From: Phaeobacter sp.
GTDB taxonomy: Bacteria; Pseudomonadota; Alphaproteobacteria; Rhodobacterales; Rhodobacteraceae
Reading direction: 5' to 3'
NCBI RefSeq assembly: GCF_022825805.1
Contig: NZ_JAJDWC010000103.1
Span: 1 to 64,000 of the forward strand
Length of the DNA: 64,000 bases
A program made the translations under genes and the position numbers. A model generated the notes under the pieces. That model made no database searches. It had not been told where the DNA came from and worked only from the letters and a program-made list of their open reading frames with translations. Below, one piece after another: positions 53,075 through 62,764 of this stretch (positions within the stretch are counted from its first letter, which is position 1; each line of letters begins with the position of its first letter).

Positions 53075-54346
53075 ATGGCGACTGTCTCGCCCTTTCCTGC
53101 CAGCCAGAGCGGCGATCCTGCAGCGCCCGCCAACCGGGGTGCAGCCCCGCAGGGTGCTGCAACTGCGCGGCGCGTGCGCGATCCACGACTGGATTTCTTT
53201 CGCGGCATTGCGATGTTCATCATCCTGTGCGCGCATATTCCGGGCAACCGCTGGACCGGATGGATCCCGGCGCGTTTCGGGTTTTCCGACGCGACCGAGA
53301 TTTTTGTGTTCTGCTCCGGAATGGCCTCTGCCGTCGCCTTTGGTGGGACATTTGCCAACCGTGGTTGGTGGATCGGCTCCGCCCGTGTGCTGTTTCGCTG
53401 CTGGCAGGTCTATTGGGCGCACATCGGTCTGTTTGTCTGCATTGCAACAACCATGGCCGCGCTGGATCTCTATGGCGGATTTGACAAAAGCTATATCGGC
53501 TCGCTGAACCTCAAGCCGTTCTTTGAAAACCCGGTGCCCCAATTGGTTGGTCTGATGACCCTGGGCTATGTCCCGAACTACTTTGACATCCTGCCGATGT
53601 ATTTGGTGGTTCTGGGGTTGATGCCCATCATGATGGGGCTGGAACGCGTGGGTTTTTGGGCGGTGGCAACGGCCTCGGTCGGGATCTGGCTGCTGGCCAA
53701 CCCCTATATGGTCGGCTTTGGGCCAGATGGGGTCGGACTGTCGGCGGAACCCTGGTCGCAGCGGGAGTGGTTCTTTAACCCCTTTGGCTGGCAATTGCTG
53801 TTCTTCACCGGTTTTGCGTTCATGCGGGGGTGGATCCCGGCTCCGCCAGTGTCGCGGGTGTTGATCGCACTGGCTGCGGCCTACTTGATCCTGCTTGCAC
53901 CCTTTGGTTCCTGGAAAGTGTTTCTGTGGGTCAAAGCAGCTGCACCTGATCTGGCGGATTTCATCCGTCCAACCTGGAGCTGGACCGCACAGTGGCGCGA
54001 AAAGACAGACTTTGGCCTGCTGCGCTACGGCCATTTCCTGGCGCTCGCCTATCTGGCTTGGGTTGCTGCAGGTGATGGCGGCAAGCGGTTGATCGCCAAA
54101 GGCCACGGCTACGGCGCGACGGTCTGGGCCTGGATCTTGCGGATCATTTCCAAGGTCGGCCAGCAATCCCTTGCGGTGTTTGTCTTCTCAATGGCGCTCG
54201 CACGGCTTCTGGGCTTTGGGCTGGATCAAACCGACCGCACTGTTGCAAACACCGCATTCTTCAACCTGTTGGGCTTTGCTCTGATCATTGGCTGCGCCTA
54301 CACGGCCGCCTGGTTCAAATCCCACCCATGGAAGACCAAAAAATGA
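53075..54346 (+). CDS. opgC: OpgC protein, membrane acyltransferase for periplasmic glucans
   Basis: A 423-residue inner-membrane protein with ten or more helices. In other bacteria OpgC adds succinyl groups to osmoregulated periplasmic glucans. The family signature RDPRLDFFRGIAMFIILCAHIPGN is at about 35-58, and SDATEIFVFCSGMASAVAFGG follows. The first 30 residues are Ala/Pro-rich and cytoplasmic. Its stop overlaps the opgG start (ATGA), so the three opg genes are coupled. Confidence 0.92.
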   Translation: MATVSPFPASQSGDPAAPANRGAAPQGAATARRVRDPRLDFFRGIAMFIILCAHIPGNRWTGWIPARFGFSDATEIFVFCSGMASAVAFGGTFANRGWWIGSARVLFRCWQVYWAHIGLFVCIATTMAALDLYGGFDKSYIGSLNLKPFFENPVPQLVGLMTLGYVPNYFDILPMYLVVLGLMPIMMGLERVGFWAVATASVGIWLLANPYMVGFGPDGVGLSAEPWSQREWFFNPFGWQLLFFTGFAFMRGWIPAPPVSRVLIALAAAYLILLAPFGSWKVFLWVKAAAPDLADFIRPTWSWTAQWREKTDFGLLRYGHFLALAYLAWVAAGDGGKRLIAKGHGYGATVWAWILRIISKVGQQSLAVFVFSMALARLLGFGLDQTDRTVANTAFFNLLGFALIIGCAYTAAWFKSHPWKTKK

Positions 54347-55881
54347 CCAAGCTTTCGCGACGCACATTTCTCTCGGCCGCGCTGGCGAGCACCGCACCCC
54401 TCGCCCTGGGGACTTTGACCACACCGGCTCTGACCGGCCCCGCCGGGGCAACGGGTGGCCCGGCCTTTTCGCATCAAGCCATCGTCGATGAGGCCAGAGC
54501 ACTGGCGCAAAACTCATTTGTTGCGCGCGGCACTGTGCCAGAGGACTGGCGGAACCTGACCTATGATCAGTACCAAAAGCGGTGGTTCCGCAGCAAAGAT
54601 GCGCTCTGGTCGAAAACACCGCGCAGCTACAATGTCGATTTCTTCCTGCCTGGGCTCTACTTCCCGCGCCCAATTGAAATCAACACCGTCGTCGATGGGC
54701 TGAGCCAGAAGGTCGCCTTCGATCTGAGCCTGTTTGACAAGACCGATATGGCACCTGATCTCAGCGTGGATGAGAGCCTGGGATACTCAGGGTTTCGGCT
54801 GCGCACGGCTCTGCGTGAGCCAGACAAAAAGCATGAGTTCTGCGTTTTCCAGGGCGCAAGCTACTTCCGCGCGATTGGTGCCATTCACAACTACGGGCTG
54901 TCAGCGCGCGGTCTCGCTGTTCGCACCGCAGACCCTGCCGGGGAAGAATTCCCTGAATTTACAAAATTCTGGCTAGAGGCCCCCGTTCCCGGCCAGAAAA
55001 ACATTATTGTGCATGCCCTGATGGATTCCCCATCGGTCACTGGCGCTTATCGGTTCGACATCCATCCCGGCCAAAACACCGTGATGGATGTAGAGGCTAC
55101 GCTGTTTGCACGCGAGGAATTGGACAACATCGGTCTGGGACCGCTGACCTCCATGTTCCTCTACGATCAGACCAATCGGAACCGTTTCGATGATTTCCGC
55201 CCCGCGGTTCACGACAGCGATGGTCTGTTGGTGGTCAACGGCAACGGCGAAACCCTGTGGCGGCCGCTGGCAAACCCAAAGAAGCTGCAGATTTCGTCCT
55301 TTGTGGATGACAATCCGAAGGGCTTTGGGTTGATGCAGCGCCCACGCTTGCTGTCCGACTACGAAGATTTCGAAGCCCACTACCACAAGCGCCCATCGCT
55401 TTGGGTTGAACCCAAGGGCAATTGGGGCAAGGGCTCTGTCACACTGGTGGAGATCCCGGCAGATAAGGAAATCTACGACAATATTGTCGCCTACTGGCGT
55501 CCCAAAACCGCCTATGCTGCCGGATCGGAGCTGACCTTTGCCTATCGTCTGACCTGGGGAGAGGACCCCGATCTCGGATTGCCACGGGTGACCAACTCGG
55601 CCTCCGGCGCACGGATCTTCGGTGATCCTGGCCGGATCATGACAATCGATTATGGCCCTCATCCGCTGTTTGCAGAGGGTGTTGGCGATCTGGACATTCA
55701 TATCAGCTCGCCCCATGTGGCGACCTCAGAGGGTGTTTTGCAAAAAAACAGCGAGACGGGCGGCCTGCGCTTGGCCTTCTCCTTTGATCCGGCAGAGCGC
55801 GACCACGTCGAGCTGCGCGCCGAACTGCGCAAGAACGGCGAACCTGCGTCTGAAGTCTGGCTTTATCGGTGGACCAAATGA
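54343..55881 (+). CDS. opgG: Glucan biosynthesis protein OpgG/OpgD
   Basis: A 512-residue periplasmic protein required for branching or release of osmoregulated periplasmic glucans. A twin-arginine signal, SRRTFLSAALAS, is at residues 4-16, which is typical of OpgD more than OpgG. The mature part shows FFLPGLYFPRPIEINTV, GYSGFRLRTALREPDKKHEF and the C-terminal YRLTWGEDPD. ATG 54343 overlaps the opgC stop, and its own stop overlaps opgH. Confidence 0.93.
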   Translation: MTKLSRRTFLSAALASTAPLALGTLTTPALTGPAGATGGPAFSHQAIVDEARALAQNSFVARGTVPEDWRNLTYDQYQKRWFRSKDALWSKTPRSYNVDFFLPGLYFPRPIEINTVVDGLSQKVAFDLSLFDKTDMAPDLSVDESLGYSGFRLRTALREPDKKHEFCVFQGASYFRAIGAIHNYGLSARGLAVRTADPAGEEFPEFTKFWLEAPVPGQKNIIVHALMDSPSVTGAYRFDIHPGQNTVMDVEATLFAREELDNIGLGPLTSMFLYDQTNRNRFDDFRPAVHDSDGLLVVNGNGETLWRPLANPKKLQISSFVDDNPKGFGLMQRPRLLSDYEDFEAHYHKRPSLWVEPKGNWGKGSVTLVEIPADKEIYDNIVAYWRPKTAYAAGSELTFAYRLTWGEDPDLGLPRVTNSASGARIFGDPGRIMTIDYGPHPLFAEGVGDLDIHISSPHVATSEGVLQKNSETGGLRLAFSFDPAERDHVELRAELRKNGEPASEVWLYRWTK

Positions 55882-57776
55882 ACCAGGCAGCGCGGCACAT
55901 CACCTCTCTGGTTCCGCCAGAACAACCGCTGGCCATGCCCGAACAGGACTTTGGCCGACGGTTCGAAGATGATGCTGCGCCGATTGGTGCCACCAGCCAG
56001 GGCGCGCGCGCGGTCGCACTTTGGCGGATCCTGGCATTCTCCCCTGCGATGCTGGCCACTGGGCTGTTGGTTTGGGGGATGAAAGACTGGTTCGCTGCTG
56101 ATGGCTTCTCGGGACTCGAAGTGATCCTGCTGGTGCTGATCGTGTTCAATTTCTTCTGGATCAGCTTTTCCGTATCCACGGTTCTACTGGGGCTTTGGGG
56201 GCTGTCCCAACGCCCGCGGGCAAGACGGCGTGGCCCACCGCGTCCGATGCGCGTTGCGCTCTTGGTGCCGGTCTACAACGAAGTGCCCTGGTATGTGCTC
56301 GGCAACGCGCAGTCGATGCTTGAAGAACTGCACGCCCGTGGCGGCGCACATGATTATGCGATGTTTATCCTGTCTGACACCCGCGACGACGATATCGCCG
56401 CGCAGGAACAGGCCAGCGTGATGGCTTTGCAGGCGATGCTGCCGCCGGGCGTTCAACTGTACTATCGCAGACGCCCGGACAATACCGGGCGCAAAGTGGG
56501 CAATATCACCGATTGGGTGCGCCGTTGGGGTGCGGGTTGGGACGCCATGTTGGTGCTGGATGCCGACAGCCTGATGACCGGGCGCGCGATTGCACATCTC
56601 GCCAACGCGCTGGCCCGCGACGAGGGTGCGGGGCTGATCCAGAGCTACCCGCAACTGATCGGCGCCCAGTCAGTTTTTGGTCGCATGCAGCAGTTCGCCA
56701 ACGGCGTCTACGGTCTCGCCCTCGCAGAGGGGCTGGCCCGCTGGGCAGGCCACGAAGGCAATTATTGGGGCCATAACGCGATCATCCGTACGCGGGCATT
56801 TGCAGCCTGTGCCGGGTTGCCGCCGCTGCGATCGCCGTTTGGGCGCGAAAAACTGATCATGAGTCATGATTTCGTGGAGGCAGGTTTGCTGCGCCGCGCC
56901 GGGTGGAGCGTGCAATTTCTGCCGCGGATCAAAGGCTCCTATGAAGAAACGCCACAGACCCTGATTGATCACATGCTGCGCGACCGCCGCTGGTGTCAGG
57001 GCAACCTGCAACACCTGAACCTCCTGACCGCACGTGGGTTTCGTGCCCTGTCTCGTTTCCATCTGCTGCATGGGGCAATCGGATACCTCATGGCGCCGGT
57101 CTGGTTTGCACTCCTGGTGATTTGGGCCCTGATCGGCACAGGCGAAGATGCCTCTGTGCTCACCTATTTCAGCGAAGCCAACCCCACCATGCCATCCTGG
57201 CCAGATATGACCGAACCGCGCCATGTGCTGGTCATCCTGTTGATCTATGCGATGCTGCTTGCGCCCAAATTGCTTGCAGTGGCGGCCCTGCCGCTGACCG
57301 GCGCGCGCTTTACCGACTATGGCGGGGCCACGCGCTTTGGGCTGTCGTTGATCACGGAAATCTGCCTTGCAATCTTGTATGCACCAATCCTGATGGTGCA
57401 GCAGATGATCGCCGTTTTCCGCACCGCCTTTGGGCTGCAAAAAGGCTGGTCTCCGCAAACCCGCGACGGCGGGCGCTATTCCTGGACCACACTCGCGGCC
57501 TGCCACAGCCTGGAAACCGTCAGCGGATTGGCGCTGTGCAGCGGGCTGATGACGGGCATCGTGTCCATCTGGTTGTTGCCCATCGCAGTGTCACTTGTCT
57601 TGGCCATTCCCTTGTCGGCGCTATCCGGCGTGCCGCTACAGCGGTTTTCCAGCGGTCTGCTGGCGACCCGCGAGACGCATAAGGAGCCGAGGATCACCCA
57701 GATCGCCCGCGCCCGCCGCGACCGCCTGCGCCATATGATCGAAGGTCACGGATCCTATCAGACACCTGCCGAGTAG
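55878..57776 (+). CDS. opgH: Glucan glucosyltransferase OpgH
   Basis: A 632-residue membrane glycosyltransferase (GT2) that polymerises UDP-glucose into the beta-1,2-linked backbone of periplasmic glucans. Cytoplasmic GT domain: VALLVPVYNEVPWY near 120, metal-binding Asp motif LVLDADS near 225, and the acceptor motif DRRWCQGN near 370. Helices flank the domain on both sides. It is shorter than E. coli OpgH (847 residues) at both ends, as is usual for alphaproteobacteria. ATG 55878 overlaps the opgG stop; a GTG nine bases earlier is also open. Confidence 0.94.
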   Translation: MNQAARHITSLVPPEQPLAMPEQDFGRRFEDDAAPIGATSQGARAVALWRILAFSPAMLATGLLVWGMKDWFAADGFSGLEVILLVLIVFNFFWISFSVSTVLLGLWGLSQRPRARRRGPPRPMRVALLVPVYNEVPWYVLGNAQSMLEELHARGGAHDYAMFILSDTRDDDIAAQEQASVMALQAMLPPGVQLYYRRRPDNTGRKVGNITDWVRRWGAGWDAMLVLDADSLMTGRAIAHLANALARDEGAGLIQSYPQLIGAQSVFGRMQQFANGVYGLALAEGLARWAGHEGNYWGHNAIIRTRAFAACAGLPPLRSPFGREKLIMSHDFVEAGLLRRAGWSVQFLPRIKGSYEETPQTLIDHMLRDRRWCQGNLQHLNLLTARGFRALSRFHLLHGAIGYLMAPVWFALLVIWALIGTGEDASVLTYFSEANPTMPSWPDMTEPRHVLVILLIYAMLLAPKLLAVAALPLTGARFTDYGGATRFGLSLITEICLAILYAPILMVQQMIAVFRTAFGLQKGWSPQTRDGGRYSWTTLAACHSLETVSGLALCSGLMTGIVSIWLLPIAVSLVLAIPLSALSGVPLQRFSSGLLATRETHKEPRITQIARARRDRLRHMIEGHGSYQTPAE

Positions 57777-57865
57777 CCGCAGGCGTCGCAAAGGACGACA
57801 CATATATCACGCGCGCCTTGGCTGAGACCACGCCACCCCATGACACACAGCAAGCGTGGTAGCCC

Positions 57866-58720
57866 TCAGTCAATCAAATCAGGTTTTTCCAGCCAGTCCA
57901 GCATCCAGTTGGGCCAGTCCTTCGGGACCTGATGACCTCCCGGAAAGAGGACAAATTCGATATCCCGCCCGATGCCGCAATCCCAGGCCCGGCGCAGGGT
58001 GCTTTCTTGCTGCCAGCGGCGATCCGGTGCATGGGTTTCGCAACCGTTGGTGTCGCGCCACAGCTCCAGCCCAGCGAAGATATCCCCCTGCTGGAACCGA
58101 CCACCGCCAATGAACCGCCCCTCCAGCGGCACCACAGGATCGGTCCAGCCATGGGTGTGGAACATCCGCACGGGTCCGGCACATTTGTCAGGCTGCGGCC
58201 GCCAAAAACCGCCTGACACCGGCGCATAGGCGACGAACTGATCAGGGTTAGCGCAGGCCAGGTAGACCGTCATGAAACCGCCGGCCGAGAACCCCGACAA
58301 AACAGCACGCTGGGGGTCGATATCAAATTTGGTGGCAGCATCCTGCAGAACGTCGTCGAAGAACTTACTTTCATCGCGGCGCCCAAACGACGACAAAAAT
58401 GCCCAGGATCTCGGCCCGCCGGGCTCCCGCGGCAGCGCATTGGGCGCAATCACCGCATAGCCCCGGCTGGTCAGCCCATCCACCATTGCGCTGTTGCGCA
58501 TCGCGGCCGCGGCTGATCCGCCATATCCGTGCAAAAACATCACCGTTGGCCACGCGGTTTCCGCCCCACCATCCGGCGCATCCGTTGGCAAGGCAATATG
58601 GTAGGTTCCACCTGGCAGCTCACACACGCCTGCACGCGTCCCGCAAGTCGGTTCTGCATAAGAGGGCGTGGCACATAGCGCCGCAAGGGCAGCGACAGCG
58701 GCCTGTGCAAATCGTTTCAC
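57866..58720 (-). CDS. Secreted PHB-depolymerase-family esterase
   Basis: A 284-residue alpha/beta hydrolase with a signal peptide (KRFAQAAVAALAALCATPSYA, in parts; cleavage near residue 22). Catalytic Ser in LSGFSAGGFM, Asp in HTHGWTDPVV and His in PGGHQVP are visible, and FLHGYGGSAAAA forms the oxyanion region. Relatives are polyhydroxybutyrate depolymerases and feruloyl esterases. I choose GTG 58720: GGAGGG lies seven bases upstream, and GTGA overlaps the rhodanese stop; the longer frame reads into that gene. The real substrate is unknown. Confidence 0.85.
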   Translation of the reverse strand: MKRFAQAAVAALAALCATPSYAEPTCGTRAGVCELPGGTYHIALPTDAPDGGAETAWPTVMFLHGYGGSAAAAMRNSAMVDGLTSRGYAVIAPNALPREPGGPRSWAFLSSFGRRDESKFFDDVLQDAATKFDIDPQRAVLSGFSAGGFMTVYLACANPDQFVAYAPVSGGFWRPQPDKCAGPVRMFHTHGWTDPVVPLEGRFIGGGRFQQGDIFAGLELWRDTNGCETHAPDRRWQQESTLRRAWDCGIGRDIEFVLFPGGHQVPKDWPNWMLDWLEKPDLID

Positions 58721-59283
58721 TCTGATCCCTCCGATGATCCCGCCCACTGTGACACGGGCAAACCCGTCTCCAGCCAACCTGGCCCCGCGCCGGAGCCAAG
58801 CATGCCCTCCGGCACATCAATGATCTGGCTGTATCCGGCATCTTGCAACGCCAGCGTCATGCGCGCAGATCGCACGCCCCGAGCACAAATGAGCGCGATT
58901 GGCGCATCCCGGCTGCCACCAGTGATCTCATCGAGCGCTGCAATAAAATCCGCACGTCTCATATCCAGAGGTTGCCCGGACAAAGGCACGCCCGTTGTAC
59001 GCCATTCATTGGGCGTTCGAATGTCGATCAAGGTCAGGCTGCCATCCTGCGCCCGTGCGAAAGCTTCTTCTACCGTCAGTTTGACGGCATCATGATCCGG
59101 GGTGCGCCCAGACCACCAGGTCACAGCAACAGGTGTCGCAAGCGCAAGCCCACCTAAAGACCACAGCATCGCCCGACGCGACATCCGTGAATTCGGCACG
59201 AAACCGTGCTGATTTGGCTGGTCTGGCGCGGGATTGAATGATTTTTCCGCGTTTCTTGATGATTTTGATCGAGATTGCGACAT
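58717..59283 (-). CDS. Membrane-anchored or exported rhodanese-domain protein
   Basis: A 188-residue protein. Residues 1-33 are polar, followed by MSRRAMLWSLGGLALATP (34-51), which looks like a Tat-type or membrane anchor. The rhodanese domain (68-180) includes LIDIRTPNEW and the active loop CARGVRS with the sulfur-carrying cysteine. GGAGTGG precedes ATG 59283. Its stop overlaps the GTG of the esterase gene by four bases. Periplasmic rhodaneses often serve sulfur relay; here the partner is not evident. Confidence 0.88.
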   Translation of the reverse strand: MSQSRSKSSRNAEKSFNPAPDQPNQHGFVPNSRMSRRAMLWSLGGLALATPVAVTWWSGRTPDHDAVKLTVEEAFARAQDGSLTLIDIRTPNEWRTTGVPLSGQPLDMRRADFIAALDEITGGSRDAPIALICARGVRSARMTLALQDAGYSQIIDVPEGMLGSGAGPGWLETGLPVSQWAGSSEGSE

Positions 59284-59546
59284 TCAGCCACTCCAAAGGT
59301 AAATCTAACATACCTATATGCCGCTCAGTCCTAGCAGGTTCCTGTTCAGGGTTCAGCAAGAGAGCGTAGTTCGATGTTCAAGTTGTCGTCAGCACGGCGT
59401 CACGCTGCCGATGTACAACCTGTGTGGCAGGACTACTGCATCAACCCCGCGCCGGATGAGCCCGGTGCAAGGAATGCTGGCCTCGTGGCAAAAAACTGCT
59501 TAGGCAAACCATAAGATATGGCCTTGCGCATGGAGGAGAACCGCAC

Positions 59547-62408
59547 GTGTCCTTGTTCTTGATTGCTGCCCTGCCCTTTTTGGGTGCAGTATTCCCGGCC
59601 CTGTTGATACGGGCGGGACGCAACACGTCCGCATCCGCAGCTGGATTGACCACGCTGTTGGCATTTATCGGGCTCATGCTGCATGCCCCCGCAATTTTCC
59701 GCGGCGAAGTGATACAAGCCCAATTTGATTGGCTGCCCGGGCTCGGGCTGAACGCCAATTTCTTCCTGGATGGGCTGGGCTTTCTGTTTGCCAGCCTGAT
59801 CCTTGGCATCGGTTTGCTGATCATCCTCTATGCGCGTTTTTACCTCTCGCGCGAAGACCCGATGGGCAATTTCTACACCTATCTGCTCTTGTTCCAAGGC
59901 GCGATGGTTGGGATCGTTACGTCGGATAACATCCTGCTTTTGTTGATCTTCTGGGAATTGACATCGCTCAGCTCTTTCCTATTGATCGGCTACTGGAAAC
60001 ACCTGCCCGAGGGACGACAAGGCGCGCGGATGGCGCTGACAGTCACAGGCGCTGGTGGGCTGGCGCTGATTGGTGGCATGCTGATCCTGGGCAATATTGT
60101 CGGGTCGTATGACCTGACGGTGATCCTGCAAAACAAAGAGATGATCCAGAATTCGCCGCTCTACCTCCCGGCGCTTCTGTTGATCCTGTTGGGCGCCTTC
60201 ACAAAATCTGCGCAGTTCCCGTTTCACTTCTGGCTGCCGCATGCGATGGCAGCCCCCACACCGGTTTCGGCCTATCTGCACTCGGCAACAATGGTGAAGG
60301 CTGGTCTGTTTCTCCTCGCCCGCCTGTGGCCGGTTTTGTCTGGGACGCTAGAGTGGTTCTACATCGTGGCAACCACCGGCCTTGTGACCATGGTGCTTGG
60401 CGCTGTGATTGCTCTGTTCAAGGATGACCTCAAAGGACTGTTGGCATTTTCGACGGTCAGCCATCTGGGGCTGATCACCATGCTGCTGGGCTTTGGCACC
60501 AAATTCGCAGCCGTGGCTGCCGTGTTTCACATCATCAACCACGCGACCTTCAAAGCTGCGTTGTTTATGAGCGCGGGGATCGTCGATCACGAAGCACACA
60601 CCCGCGACATCAAACGTCTGGGCGGCCTGCGGTTCCTGATGCCCATCACCTTTGTGATTGCAAGCCTCGCAGCGCTGTCCATGGCCGGTGTGCCACCCTT
60701 CAACGGCTTCTTGTCAAAAGAAATGATGCTGGAGGAAACAGCCCGAACCTTCTGGGCAGGCTCGCCCTTGATCGTGCCGGGACTTGCGGTCATCGCCGCG
60801 ATCTTCTCGGCGGCTTATTCCTTCCGCTTCATCGTGCATGTGTTTTTCGGCCCGAAACGGCAGGACTATCCTGCAACCCCGCATGATCCGGGCGCTGGCA
60901 TGTGGCTTGCACCCGCCCTGTTGGTGGGTCTCGTAGTGTTGATTGGCCTGTTCTCCGCAGCGATCGCCGGTCCTTTGGTCGCGACTGCTGCTACAGCCGT
61001 GATCAACGGAGAGAAACTGCCATATTACTCGCTGAAACTATGGCATGGCTTTACGCCTGCGCTCTACATGTCCGTCGTTGCGGTCGTGGGCGGAGCGATC
61101 TTGTTGATGTTGCACCGCCGTCTGGATGCGCTCTGGGCAGCCGCCCCGCGTCCCGAGGCGAAAGCGATCTTTGAAGCTCTGATCGACCGTTTGACCCGCT
61201 TTGCCCGTTTTGTGACCGATGGTCTGCACAACGGATCCATGGGCCGCTACGCCGCAGTGATGATCACCTTCTCCGCGGTTCTGTCGTTCTACGCCTATCA
61301 GAGCGGCACACTGTCCGTGCCCACACGCGAGTTGCAAGAAGCGGGGTTGATCCCGATCCTAGGCTGGGCCAGCCTTCTGGTTGCCACCGGGTTTATGGTT
61401 GCGATGCACCGCAACCGGCTGCTGGCGCTGGTGTTGATCGGCATCGTGGGTTTGGTTGTTTCCATGGGCTTTAACTATCTGTCAGCACCGGACCTCGCCC
61501 TGACCCAGATCTCGGTTGAGGTGGTCACCATCATCCTGATGCTGCTGGCACTGAATTTCATGCCGAAAGAAACCCCCGTTGAAAGCAGCGCAGGCCAACG
61601 GCTGCGCGATGGCACCATCGCGGGCATCGCTGGCCTGGGTGTGGGTGCCCTGATCTATGCGATCATGACCCGCGATTTCCTGGCCCCAACCATCTCCGAC
61701 TTCCATTGGGCCAACTCCTACAAAGGTGGCGGCGGCACCAATGCAGTGAACGTCATCCTGGTGGATTTCCGCGGCTTTGATACCTTTGGCGAGATCATCG
61801 TTCTGGGCATCGCCGCATTGGTCATCTTTGCCCTGACCGAGGCAGTTCTGGGCAGCCGGGTGCGGGCCTATCTGCTAAACCGGAAGCCAGATTTGCCGCA
61901 GGCAGGCGACTCCCACCCGATGATGATGGTGGTTGCGACCCGCGTGATGATGCCGCTGGCGCTGATGGTTGCGGCCTATATCTTCTTCCGCGGCCACAAC
62001 CTGCCGGGTGGTGGGTTCATTGCCGGGCTGATCGCGGCGATTGCAATCATCATGCAGTACATGGCCTCTGGTTTTGCCTGGGCTAGCGAGCGGCAGCGCT
62101 ACCCCTATCATGCGATCATTGGCTCCGGCGTTCTGATCGCCGCGGCAACCGGGCTTGGATCCTGGTTCAGCGGATCGGCATTCCTGACCAGTGATTTTGG
62201 CTATATCCACCTGCCGCCGCTCAAGGAATTTGAATGGGCGACCGCTGCACTGTTCGATCTTGGCGTGTTCCTGGCTGTGGTGGGGGCCGTGTTGCTGGCC
62301 TTGGAAAGCCTGGCGCGATTTGCCTGGCAGCCTGGCGGTGGCAGCGATCATGCCATGGACATCAATCCGGCGCGCGACGATGCCGCCCAGACCGAGAGTG
62401 AGGCCTGA
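59547..62408 (+). CDS. mrpA: Na+/H+ antiporter subunit A/B fusion (MrpAB)
   Basis: A 953-residue membrane protein of the multi-subunit Mrp (Pha/Mnh) cation/proton antiporter. Residues 1-500 match NuoL/ND5 (GLGFLFASLILGIGLLIILYARFYLS region; KSAQFPFHFWLPHAMAAPTPVSAYLHSATMVKAG in parts, with proton-pathway Lys and His). The region from about 600 contains the MrpA C-terminal part, and the last 140 residues are MrpB (VVATRVMMPLALMVAAYIFFRGHNLPGGGFIAGL in parts). The AB fusion is usual in alphaproteobacteria. The start is GTG 59547 with GGAGGAG upstream. Confidence 0.95.
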   Translation: MSLFLIAALPFLGAVFPALLIRAGRNTSASAAGLTTLLAFIGLMLHAPAIFRGEVIQAQFDWLPGLGLNANFFLDGLGFLFASLILGIGLLIILYARFYLSREDPMGNFYTYLLLFQGAMVGIVTSDNILLLLIFWELTSLSSFLLIGYWKHLPEGRQGARMALTVTGAGGLALIGGMLILGNIVGSYDLTVILQNKEMIQNSPLYLPALLLILLGAFTKSAQFPFHFWLPHAMAAPTPVSAYLHSATMVKAGLFLLARLWPVLSGTLEWFYIVATTGLVTMVLGAVIALFKDDLKGLLAFSTVSHLGLITMLLGFGTKFAAVAAVFHIINHATFKAALFMSAGIVDHEAHTRDIKRLGGLRFLMPITFVIASLAALSMAGVPPFNGFLSKEMMLEETARTFWAGSPLIVPGLAVIAAIFSAAYSFRFIVHVFFGPKRQDYPATPHDPGAGMWLAPALLVGLVVLIGLFSAAIAGPLVATAATAVINGEKLPYYSLKLWHGFTPALYMSVVAVVGGAILLMLHRRLDALWAAAPRPEAKAIFEALIDRLTRFARFVTDGLHNGSMGRYAAVMITFSAVLSFYAYQSGTLSVPTRELQEAGLIPILGWASLLVATGFMVAMHRNRLLALVLIGIVGLVVSMGFNYLSAPDLALTQISVEVVTIILMLLALNFMPKETPVESSAGQRLRDGTIAGIAGLGVGALIYAIMTRDFLAPTISDFHWANSYKGGGGTNAVNVILVDFRGFDTFGEIIVLGIAALVIFALTEAVLGSRVRAYLLNRKPDLPQAGDSHPMMMVVATRVMMPLALMVAAYIFFRGHNLPGGGFIAGLIAAIAIIMQYMASGFAWASERQRYPYHAIIGSGVLIAAATGLGSWFSGSAFLTSDFGYIHLPPLKEFEWATAALFDLGVFLAVVGAVLLALESLARFAWQPGGGSDHAMDINPARDDAAQTESEA

Positions 62409-62410
62409 CA

Positions 62411-62764
62411 ATGGAGTTTCTGGTTGCATCCGCCGTTGGTGTGTTGACCGCGGCTGGTATCTATCTGGTTTTGCGTCGCAGAACCTTTCCGGTGATCCTG
62501 GGCATTTCGCTGTTGTCCTACGCTGTGAACGTGTTTCTGTTTGCGACAGGGCGCTTGATGAGCGGCGCACCTGCCATTCTCAACAAATACGAAGAGGTGG
62601 CCCATGCCGACCCGCTGCCGCAGGCCTTGGTTCTGACCGCGATCGTAATCTCCTTTGGCATGACAGCCGTGGTGGTGATGATCGCACTTGGGGCTTACCT
62701 GTCCTCACGCGATGATCGGATCAACCTCACCGACGATGGCACTGCCGCGGGAGACGACGCATGA
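62411..62764 (+). CDS. mrpC: Na+/H+ antiporter subunit C (MrpC)
   Basis: A 117-residue NuoK-like membrane subunit with three helices (about 2-22, 27-47 and 74-98). Family marks: AAGIYLVLRRRTFPVILGISLLSYAVNVFLF and DPLPQALVLTAIVISFGMTA, in parts. It begins two bases after mrpA and its stop overlaps mrpD (ATGA). Confidence 0.95.
   Translation: MEFLVASAVGVLTAAGIYLVLRRRTFPVILGISLLSYAVNVFLFATGRLMSGAPAILNKYEEVAHADPLPQALVLTAIVISFGMTAVVVMIALGAYLSSRDDRINLTDDGTAAGDDA

Noticed and set aside
52856..54166. 436-codon open frame antisense to the TPR and opgC genes
   Set aside because: It crosses two real genes on the other strand and matches no family.
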